DNA from: Mactra quadrangularis
Taxonomy: Eukaryota; Mollusca; Bivalvia; Venerida; Mactridae
Assembly (NCBI GenBank): GCA_025267735.1
Contig: CM046297.1
Location: 11,716,515-11,780,514, forward strand
DNA length: 64,000 nt
Direction: 5' to 3'
Shown here: piece by piece, positions 38,401 through 50,400 of the stretch
Layout of the letters: each line of letters starts with the position of its first letter
Numbering within the stretch: the stretch's first letter is position 1
The notes under the pieces: model-generated
What the model was told of the DNA's origin: nothing
Database searches by the model: none
What the model saw: only the letters and a program-made list of their open reading frames with translations
Position numbers and translations under genes: made by a program

Positions 38401-41400
38401 GACAAGGGTCCAGAAATGCTAGGTTAGGAGCGCTGGGCGCTGTAAAATGACCTAAAATTGTGTTGCCACGGCGTTAAACCCAATTAAAAATATTTGTTTC
38501 TGTATTGAAACAAATTTCACTCAGTACTCCCATGGCCGCTGAACTGTGGTTCGGTGCAAATAACAAAGTACCCCTTAGCTCAAAACAATGATGCCAGTAC
38601 TTTGATTTGATATACAAATATATCATGCTCAAGATAAAACAGTTTTAAGGCGTAACAAGTGTTTTCTTGAATTTGCTAAACGATACATACAAAATCTTTA
38701 TTGTTTATGAAGTAACAAATGATCATTATTTTGTCAGATATATCAATCCGTCAACACTTTGTTGTTTTTATATTCTAAAATCACGTTTCAATTGCATATG
38801 GAAAGCGCTATCTAGCGCTTTTGAAAAAGGCGTTTTTGCGTGGTATGGTTATCACATTAGTACACATGTTCTTAAAACTTAACTGGATATAAACTTTCTG
38901 TTCTATTCTATTCAGCGTTTACAAGATAACACAATCTATATTGCAGTCTATGAATTTTTTGTGTGTTCCGAATTATTCAGCTGTAGCAAAAAATCGTTTT
39001 GCTACCTAGCGCTACATCTTGCACGCCATTGCATAGGAAATCGCTATATGAAGCGCTATTCTTGTGCAACCATTATTCGTCGGGTTTTTTTCCAGCTGAT
39101 TTTGGGGTGAAAATATGGGAATGTAATTATATTTAGTACATATCTTCCGGAAATGTCTGTTTCAATATGATCATTGTTTTGTTTTGAATTTAGTCATTTT
39201 TACGCTTTCTAGAAAAAAACTTATCGGCAACAAGCTCTTATAATTTTATTATACATAACATTAAGACACGTTGTTTTTTACACATGAATTTAGTGCTCTT
39301 TAAAAGCATTTATCAATGCCAACAATTTGGCAGGGCTTTTAACAAATGGCATATAGTGTTATTTATTATACTGAATGAACAAGGTAACATGCAGCAGTCA
39401 GTAACAATTTTCTAAGAAAATTCAAAATAAAAAACATTTACCAGTCAGGCGAAAAGCTTCATTACTATGTTTGTTTGTTTGTTTTGTTGGGGTTAACGCC
39501 GTAGCAACACCTTTTATAGGTCATATAACGGCGGCCAGTCAACCTACTCACTCCTCCTGATAAGGCTAAATCTCTGGATTTAGCTGTTAACCAACTACTA
39601 AGCACATACTTTCGTCAGTGACTGACAACAGCCCTACATAATTAAAAATCATTAGTAGGAGGGAGAATGGCCGTAAAAATAATTTCATGACTAAAATCCA
39701 CGAAAGTATGCCCCGCCCGGGGATCGAACCCACGACCCTCGATCAGTAGACTACCAATTGAGCTAGCCGGGCGGCTCGTTACTTTGACTACTTATTATAA
39801 AAGAAATGTTCTTGACATTGCTGTCTGCGTTCAAATATATAGGATTGGTGATGGTGAAAAGAAGCTGTTCATGAGAGGCGGTTGGTTGTGAGAGGTGATA
39901 TTTGGTTATATTTGACTGTTGTTGAGAGGTTGCTGTTGTTGTTGAACGGTGACGGTTGTTGAGAGGTGACTGTTGTGTACTATAAGTATATACATGTTTT
40001 TACAAAAAATCAGTCTGTACAAATCAAACCGTAAGATCATTCATAGCCAAATAACAGAGCCTATATGAAGTCAGTCTCATTAAAACCCGATCTAATATTG
40101 TCCGCTCGCCTATTCGTTAAGTTAGATCTGTCCGTTTTCAAACGAGGGTCACGTTTAGGTGACCTTTTTTCATTATAATATTCATGACGAAATTGTTAAG
40201 CTAAGTAACTTGTTTACATCGTCTACGTTACACAATTTGAAATGATCCGTCCAATCAGCCTGTAATTAATACCGCTTTTAAATTAGCTCGCAAACCTTGG
40301 TCTAAAAATAGAAATTACGAAATCAAAATGCTATTAATAGTGTTTCGTCTAGATGAAAGCTACGCACTGATTGGTCGACATAAAGGTCATCTCGACGTGA
40401 CCCTGAATTTAGATCTTAGATTTCCTGTACGACAACGCTCTACAGGATATCTGTTTACGGATATTGATATGAAGTTACCTGATTGGTTGAGCGCACACTG
40501 AAGTGTGCGCTCTTATATGGAATGCGTTTTGAATATGCCTGTGCATGCGGAACTTTTCGGTTGTTACTGCCTAATTACTGTCTAACTCACTCATGGAGGC
40601 CGCCATTGAAGTCAGCAAAGGTTAGACTAAAAAGCGTACGTACTTTATGTGACAAGGCAGCAAGACGCTAAATTTTAAGTAATGCTTTTAGGCCATGCCA
40701 AATTGGAATTCTGTTAAGTGTCAACTCAAGTTTGACAAACCTGGGTACCTATTCACAAAAACACACAAACCGAAAACGAAAACACAAATATTTTGCGATA
40801 AAAACAATGCATTATACAATGTATATTTTTCAGTGAAAAGAATAACCATGATATAAAATAATGGTCTGAGTTAATGTAAAATGACTAGTATGTTTTTTTC
40901 ATGTAAAATATATATTTTATTAATGGTACAGTTATGATAAATGGCTTATGATGATAACTGTCGTTTCCCCAAACGAAACTGTCGTCATCGAATCCTAGAA
41001 CATTTGAATTATTTAAGAAAATTTTGACAACAATTTTGTTTTGTTTTTGGGTTGAGGACTCTTAAACCTACCCGCACGCGGACGCTTAACAAAATTCCGG
41101 TATGGCATGGCCTTGTTTATCTGTCGTGTTTTGTAAACATTGCATTTGTTTTGTTTAGTATTAATAAATAATCTTTAATAGGAATTTCTCCAAGAAATTA
41201 AAAGTTTCTCTTCTAAACTGTGGTTTAAACTAACACGTATACTCGACTTTTACGATCTTCGACGTCTATTTATAGAAAGCACGCTCGAGATCATGTTTGG
41301 AGACGGTCAAACCGCTTGCGAAAGCACTGACACCATAAACAAAGAAGGATTATTAGACCATCACTTATTATAACCCTATTATATATTTTGCACATTTATA

Positions 41401-44400
41401 TAAGTGTTTATGTTTTAGTAATCATACTTAATTGCTTTAATTAGCGGTTAATAAGCAATGTTAAAAAATAATGTCTCACTTATAGAGAATTACAAGCTTA
41501 AGCAGTACTTTCATGTTATCAATTTTTGCGCTCTTTGATGCTTTGCATCAATATTTTCTTGTAATACATATATGATACAACAATTTCAACATTCGGTACG
41601 GATGTTGTATAAAGGTAGGTGGATACAATGTTTCATAAAAATCAAATGACAGTCAAACTTCACGAAAGTCGGTGTACATGTAGAGTCACAATTGTATTTT
41701 ATAAATACATGTAGGATAATTATTTTTATTTTCAACGCGACAACAAATGATTTATATATGAAATATCCGAGTTGTTATGAATTCAATATAAGTATTTTCT
41801 TTGTTATACATTACATAAATCTAAAAGTTGTCGTTATTTAAAAAATAGCACTTTTGATATTTAGTTGCTTATATATTTGACGATCTATATATGTATAAAA
41901 AATAGAATAATAATCGCAATTATGTTGTAACGAGCGCTAATGGCGCTAAGGATCGCCGAGGTAGTCCCGATGGTAAAGTTATAACACCCTTGATCGACCC
42001 CTCTCAAAATGCCAATACTTTTCCTACAAAGCTTTTTAATGGTTTCATTTGGTTTGCATATTTTTAAATATAAATTCATTTTATGTATTTTTCAATATAA
42101 TATATGTTTGTTTATCATAATATTGCATTTTGACCATGGCACTCTTCCTGTCTTCGATTAATAGGAGGTCGGGTTTAAAACATTATGAATTTTTCGAACG
42201 GGTCATGAGTACAGAAATATATAAATTGGACATTGCAAATTTACCAATCAATCTATTTTAAAGTGCACATGTATCCATTAATATTTTTTTTCAAACTTCT
42301 CTGAAGATGAAAGAAATATTAAATCAATTTCAATATAGTTATTTAATTAAATTAAGGGAGGCAAGACAGGATAGAGCGCCATGATCGTGTGACCACATAC
42401 ACGACTCATGTAGGTTGTTTCGTCATCTCAAGATGACGAACGCAGAAAACAAAGCGTTAAACCAAGTCCTAGCAAAACATCTACAGCTCTGGTAACCATG
42501 CCATATTCCCCTTCCCTAAGAAAAAGGAATGACTTGGTGTTTTGGGAACGACCAGAGCCAGTTAAGTGCTTCGCCAGAAAATGGCAAACGCCTGACAAAG
42601 TGAACAGACACAGCTTGTCTGTTTGTAAGATTGTCTATGGATCTATGTACAGAATATCAATTACAACGTTTTTAGTTTAATCTACCGCTGTTCATAATTT
42701 ATTAGTATGTAAAAAAAATCGTACATGGGATTATTTTACTTGAAATTTCATAACTAGCATTAATACGTTTTTTTCAAATCATAATTTAATTGCTTTTTTA
42801 ATTTGATGGTGCTGTTTATTTGTACTCGATAACAACTCAAAATATTTAGGATTCATCTTCCAAAATTATCTTCCCCATATTTAATGTCCTTTTTACAGTA
42901 TTTAAAAATTGTTACATGCTCGATAACAGTATAATGGATACTTTTGGTCTTAAGGCGATTGGCATACGGTGTAAGAGTGGTTGCTATGGACCAAGGGGTG
43001 GTTGCTAAGGATATGTTGATGGTTGCTATGAGTCTAAAAGTGGCTGCTTTGAAGTCATATTTGTCCTATTTAATATTTGTGTGTTGATTAGGCTCGATAC
43101 TATATCTTCCTACTAAGTGCGACGTTTAGCGGCAAGGTTGCGACGTTTAACGGCAGTCGATTTTTTTGGGACGTTAACCGTCAGCGTTGCGACGTTTAAC
43201 GGCAGGGCGATTGCGACGTTTAGCGGCGGTTGCGACGTTTAGCGTTAGTGTTGCGACGTTTAACGTCAGTTGCGACGTTTAGCGGCGTTGCGACGTTTAA
43301 CGGCGCTACAATCATTACATCAAATGTATTCCAAAACAATGCTTTACCATAATGATTACGCTGTTAGACCTTGTGAATTACAACATAAACTGACGTCGAC
43401 GTAAGAAAAAATCAATAACTTGATTTTCAACTTAAAATTTCGTCAATTTGTTCACGATTGACCCCCTGATTTTTTACATATAAACATTGATACATACATA
43501 CAAACTATTTTTTTGAATAAAAAATATATGTCACAGGCTTGATTTTCACGATAAGCTAAATATATGACGGCGTGTAGACATAAAACGACGCTAAATTTTA
43601 CGACGATTTTTATTGTTTTCTTAACGTTACGTCGTCGTTAAGTAGCTCTCTAGCAAACCTGATATCAATTTTAAGCAAATTTCTCTGTGCATACAATGTA
43701 TGTTTTTTTAAAGAAATTTCGAGCTTGTTAACACATTAAAACGTCATTTTAACTAGCGCGACGTTTTCAACACGTGTTTTATACGTGTGACGATTACACG
43801 TCGTTGCCATGACGTCACAATAAAAATAAAAATAATTGTCACATTTATAAAACACAATTGTGACTACATGTACACCGACTTTTGTGAAGTTTTACTGCTT
43901 TTTGATTTTTATGAAACATTGTATCCACCTACCTTAAGTAAAAAGGAAAGTAAGTTAATCAATGTAATAGTGGCCTTACTTGAAAAAATATTTGCCGTTA
44001 GGGTGTTATATATATGCGGGCTCAATAATTGGCGGTTTCGACCTTCAAAACCGCCAAACTTAAATGGGCACCAATATTAAGTGATATAGAGTATGTAGAA
44101 TGAACATTTAATGTAAATATTTACCTTTTTCCTATCATAAGGCAATAAAGCAAACAATTCATCTGGTGATATGTAATATGTTGATGTATCCAGCTCTTTC
44201 TGTAAATATTATGAAATATAAATTAAAAATCTAATTAAATATTTATTATGTAAGCTATTTTTTGCTTTTTGACATAATTTATTATAATTTTATGTAGTTA
44301 TTTTTAAATACAGTGAAAAAAACTAATATTCTAAGGATAATGATAAGTAATGCTACATAAACTTCTTTCCATAAACATTTTGTTATATTTGTCTGTACAA

Positions 44401-47400
44401 AGGAAAAATATAGGGATAAGAAAAAGATGAAAGCATATATATATATATGCTTTATCTATTTCAACTAAGGCCACAACAAGTTGATCATAAAATTATGTTC
44501 TACGGATTTTTCTGAAAAAAAATGGGGCGAGCGAGCGATGAAATTTTTTTATAAAAGTCTTTATTCACTTACTTTATATAGCAGTTTGACCGAATTTTTA
44601 TGGGCGAGCGAGGAAATAATTTTTTTTTTGTAAAAACCGTCAAAATTAAGGTGCGAGCGAATCCATAGAACATATGATCAATTTGTTGTGGCCTAAAGGA
44701 CTACAGGTGAAGTGAGCTAAATCTATACTGATAAAGGTGCCGCGGCCGTGGCGTAGTAGTTAGCATGTCTGACTTCGAATTCGGAGATCACGGGTTCGAG
44801 CCCGGTCGTGGTATGTCTTACCCTATACATGAGTTGTCGGCCACGTGGTAGGGTAAGTTAGTATTGGTGATAGAAGTGTCCAGGAAATCTATACATGTTG
44901 TAGGAAGAGCTGGCCGTCGTATATATGACCTAAATATGTGTTGAATACGACGTTAAAAAATAAAGGCGACCATTATACATACAAAAGTAGAATTATCCAT
45001 GATAATAGATGAAGTATTAGTTGAGCAATTATAACGTAACACAGCACCATCCTCATTTCTGTAGTAAAATGCATTCTCTCCTGTAATATATACACAAAGT
45101 TAAATCAAAGCGCTAAAAGCACTGAATAGGCGATTTATGGAAATACTTTAAATCAAAGCGGTGAAAGCACTGAATTTGCGTTTCTTTTAAAATACTTTAA
45201 ATCCTAAATCAAAACGCTGAAAGCACGGAATAGGTGATTTATTTAAATACTTTGAATCAAAGCACTGGAAGCAGTGCTTACACGATTTTCTGAAAATTTT
45301 CTGAAATACTTTCTTGATTAAGTCCTTACTAAAGTTTACTTGATCTAAATTATTGAATGTTAAGCTATTGAAAGTGTTATGGTTAACATATGGGGAAATA
45401 TCAATTTCATTTAGCAAGAAATTAAACTGACTTGTATTCATTTTAATTTCTTATTTAATAGGTCTAAATGGGAATTCCATTACGCCATTTAATGGGTTCT
45501 AATATTGTATTTGCACTATTGTAAAACAATCCAGGGGAAATTTTATACCAGTTGCACGACGACAAGTGTAAGACAGTTCAACGTACCAAAGCAGGTTAAA
45601 CATAGACTTTACAATTGGAATTCGCCGAGCCTTATAACTTTAATATTACTACTTCTTTATATATTTAAAAGTATACATGTTTTAAGCATATTTATCATTA
45701 GAAGCCATGGCAAAAGGTCTGGTATCCGGAATTCAGAGTTTCCGGTTTTCAGAGGATATTTTTCAATGCATTTAATTGGGAAAAATATTGGACTTTAAAA
45801 ATCGTCCGGTTTTCAGAGGATTCCGGTTTTCAGAGGGTCCGGTTTTTAGAGTTTTTATTGTATATACATAGAATATTACAGGGAAGTTCCGAATGTATTT
45901 TGTGATAAATTAACTTACCTGCTACCCAGTTGTACCAGAATGTTCTTGGTGCATACTTCCCTGTCATATAATCTTCAAATGTAAATTTAGCTTTCTTTTC
46001 GTCCTCATCTCCCACTAGAATTAAAATACATGTATATGCAAGTGTATAACTCTATCTAAGACCCGGATCCCTGGCGCTTTAGGCCAAGCTGAGGATTTTG
46101 AATTTGGTGTATCGAAGGGATCGCTGGTTCGAAACCCACCGGGTCTGGTTAAACCCTTTCATAAACAATCAGACAATAATGTCAAATTTCCTTCATTATT
46201 AAGTTATACGGAGATGCCTTGTGGATGGGCATGTTAGTACTAGTTACATATTCAGACAAAGGTCCAGGAAAGCTAGGTCAGGTGAGCTGGTCGGCGTAAA
46301 GACAAATTGTGTTGACTGAACTATTTAGTCTAAAAGTATTTTTTTTTAAATAATTTCTTTAATTGTCTCACATTTTTTTCCGGGTTTTGGAACATTATTA
46401 GGCTTAAATTTACTAATAGAAAGGGAGGGACTGCAGCGAAAAATCGTCGTAACCATGTCGTAAGATTCTTACGGAATCTACTGGTCGTTATGAACGTATA
46501 TAGTAATTTATAAGCGGCAGAAATAATCTAGGCGTATTAATATCATTACTAAAATGTCACAAACATACAATGTTATGTTATCATATTGGTAAATTGTTAG
46601 TGACACATGTCAATGATATCTGCGTTGCTCCTAGGTGTTTTGTAGGCCTACTATATCGTATAGTTATATATTTAACCTTTATCTTGTAAACATTAAGGCA
46701 GATGATGAAGACATAAGACAATCTTTACAATACTAGAAAACATTGTCAGCGTTTGTATATATACATCGTCAGCTGAATAATGCTTTAACTATATTTGTTT
46801 CAAAATTATTCAGATGATTTCATATATCAAATAATACCAATCAGTTCTATCTGACACTAGTTCTTATTACATGTAATGGTCTTTCGGGCGATCAAGGCAT
46901 TCTCGTTCTCCGTGGTTATTAAGATTCTCGATCTAACGCTAGTATCGAGAATCCTACTAGACTCTGGGTACGAGAATGGATCAAGGGAACTGCATCGTGC
47001 TATTTGAGAGATATGTTTGTCCCAGAAGGAGCTCGAGGTCGCTATAGACTCCGATCTCAAAGTTACAATAATTTTGTTTTTCCTATGCTGCGAACAATGA
47101 TAGGATATCCTCTATATCTGCCTGTTGTTGCTTTAAAGTGGTTGAACATGGACACTTTAGAATCATTGACAACGTAACAGGACACTTGTAGATGGAGACT
47201 TCATAAACATTAATTAGTTTACTTTATGAATTAACAGTGAAGAGTGTTTGTAAAGCGCATTAGAATATTCTAAACTAACTTTCACCATAAGAAGTCACCT
47301 GTATGTGTATCTGTATTGCTGTGAAACATTTTGGTCACATGACACATTTGACCACGTGACATATCTAACCACGTGACATATCTAACCACGTGACATTATT

Positions 47401-50400
47401 CTACTTACATGGTGATACTAAGATTATTGTTGATACAATAAGTGCACATACAACTATAATAACAACCAATGCTATCACTATACCCTTCCAGTTTCTTTGT
47501 TGTACTGTATGACCAACAAGTTCCTGAAAATAGAGAATGAGACGACAACGATAATTTTTGATAGCCGTCAGCATTTATCCGTTCGGACTACTTTTGTCCC
47601 TTTTTGCAGAAATGCTCCGATTACAATTTGAAAAAATTCACCCGCATTCATCAAAGACAAGCACCACGATAAGGAATAAAAGCTACATGTTTTGGACCAG
47701 TGACTTGTAACAAACATTTGTTATGTTTTTGATTGAACATTGCTGAACAACAAGTGCTAAATGTTGCACAAATTAAGCGCACTATTTCGTCTTGACACAT
47801 TTTTTCATATTTATGGTAATAAGGTCAGCTTGTATTCAGTCGCTTTGAAAAATTTCCCCATGAATATTATTGTGCATTATGTCATTTCTATAACACGTAA
47901 TTACGTTGTTGTTGTTTTTCTTTAAATATGTTTCTTTAGCTAACGTGATTCAAGATAAACTCGACACTTATCCCCTTTATAAGAGATAATCGGAGAAGTA
48001 ACATATGGATTTATTACACTAGCAGGCTCTCTGTCGACAACTTGAATAATTCATATAATGGACAATAAAACAAATAAAACATTAACAATCCATTTGCATC
48101 AACATGTCAATGTTTGTGGTCTACATTGAGTAAAATATATTTTTCACATTGAGTGTGACATAGAGGCCTGAGGTGCGTTCAACAATGCGAGCGCTTGCGA
48201 TTCAACTAGAGAGGTGTTTCGCTTAGATATCAAAGATGGCGGCTGGAATTTTTTTTTCTCAAAGAATTATCCCTTAAAAGTGGGACGCAAACTTGTGTGC
48301 CGCGTGTTCCTCATAATGTATCCACGCCATGCATACAATAGAATTTATTTGGTACAGCAAATTGAATCATAATGATTCATATATGATAAAAATGTTAAAG
48401 ATCTCATGTATCAGGACAAATAATTGTTCCCCCCACCTGCTATTTTCAATAATATACTGTTTGACGCCATCTTGGATTTTACAGCGAGCGCTTGCAGTGG
48501 TTCAATAGCCTAACAATTCGCGAAGCAGGCGCTCGCTCGAGCGCTCGCATTGTTGAATGCAGCTCTGATACATGTATTTGATTTTGATTAAAATGATTTC
48601 ATTTGTATTCGTTAATGATGGAAATGTTGGGACAAGTATAACTTTCAAAATTAACCGTATTAAACGTACATACATGTTTGTATGCAGACTTGTATAAATC
48701 ATAATTTCCTTTAACGATGATTCCTCTAACACTAATTAATCTGGCAAAATTTTGTAAATTCCTATTATTATTTTTCAAAAACAACTGACCATGATTTACC
48801 ATGTGTAATTTATATTTTTATTTTTCCATTTTCTGTATTGTATTAATATGATTATTATGATGTTTTGTAAATAATCCCATGCTGTATATTACCTGGGTTA
48901 AATAAAGTTTATGTTCTGTTCTGTTCTGTTCTGTTCTGTTCTGTTCTATATATTTGGCACTGTGGCACAACGAATAACCTCTTGATCTTACAGATGTTGG
49001 AAAGTTGTTTATTGAGTAGAAATTTAAATATGGTTATTGCTTGGACAAGTAATGACAAACCATGTAAAAATATTTAGGTACATTATATTAAAACTGGCAG
49101 TTATTTTTTCAATATTTACGTACGTTTTGTAAAAAGTGACAAATGGTACAAACAAATTAACTAAAATTGGCATTGTCGAATATAACTTCGGCACGAGTTT
49201 CATAAGAACTCTCCAAAAGTATGTTTTGTCAAAGTTATAACCTCAATAATTATTTTGAATGGAAAAACAAGTTTTGTCAAAATACAGTTTTGATTTGGGA
49301 ATGGTTATAGATGGTTGTTTTTGCAGTTGTCCCGGGTAGGTTTAACTATTCCATGAAATTTTGACAATAATGCCAATTGTTTCTGCATTAGAAAGGTAAC
49401 TAGAGAAGTTACCGGCCTTGTGGAAGGCTTGGTTAGTACTGGTTATAAAAAAGGTCAAGAAAAGCTAAGTTAGGTGCGCTGGTCCCCGTAAAATAACCTT
49501 AATTGTATTGGCACGACGTTAAACCCAGTAAATAAATAGTTGCTCAGAAAAGAACATACATGGATTATCTGGTGAGTGGACATTACAAAATAAAGTCCAA
49601 AGTCACTTGTGACCGATCTGGATTTTCAGGTACACGAAATTTGAACGATAAATTGTACGAAATAGTTGGTTAGGTTTTATTTAAAACGGATTGTGAATAT
49701 AACCCCGGGCCTGTTTACCGTCTCGTACAAAAATAATAAACAAAATTGGTCGTATATGAAAATAGCCTGTGAACTATTGCTGAACCATTTTACGTTGTAT
49801 TGCTAAATGGTTTATAATCAATTATACAATTTCAAAAGGCTTTTATCTACGCACATACAATAGATGTATTCTATATTCTCAAATTTTAATTCATTTTAAT
49901 CTAACTTATTCACGTTTGTATGACAAACACAAATACAACAAGAACAGTGTACGAACAGCGCACCAAACTCTATGGTGTGCTCACGATAGAAAATAAAAAG
50001 ATAACGTATTAACAAACTTAAAGCATACCATTTATCTAATAACCGGTAAAAATGTAGAAATAAAGATTATGAAATATTGTTATAATAAGAAAATATTCAT
50101 CAATTGATCAACAACTCTTATTTTCACAAACATTTTTGAGTCAAAATAGTAAAAACCTGAAAAATGAAAGATTGGTGTGAATTGGAAAAGAAAAAAACAA
50201 TAACTTAATATATTTGCACTGTATCTTAATAAAGCAAATTAAAGAAACATATAAATAACAACGTATATATGCACGTTACCTGTTTTTCGTCAATTTTCTC
50301 CATTTGTATTTCAAACCTATCAGTAAAAATCTTATATTCACACGATCTCATTTCCTTATATAATGCAAAAGTCTGATCACTTCAATATTAATAATCATAC

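Noticed and set aside
43119..43306. CRISPR-like array
   Set aside because: Units are irregularly spaced and vary; there are no uniform repeats and spacers, and the genome is eukaryotic.
43787..44080. 97-codon plus-strand frame as a gene
   Set aside because: Unremarkable composition in AT-rich intron, no homology, antisense to the DPP-like gene.
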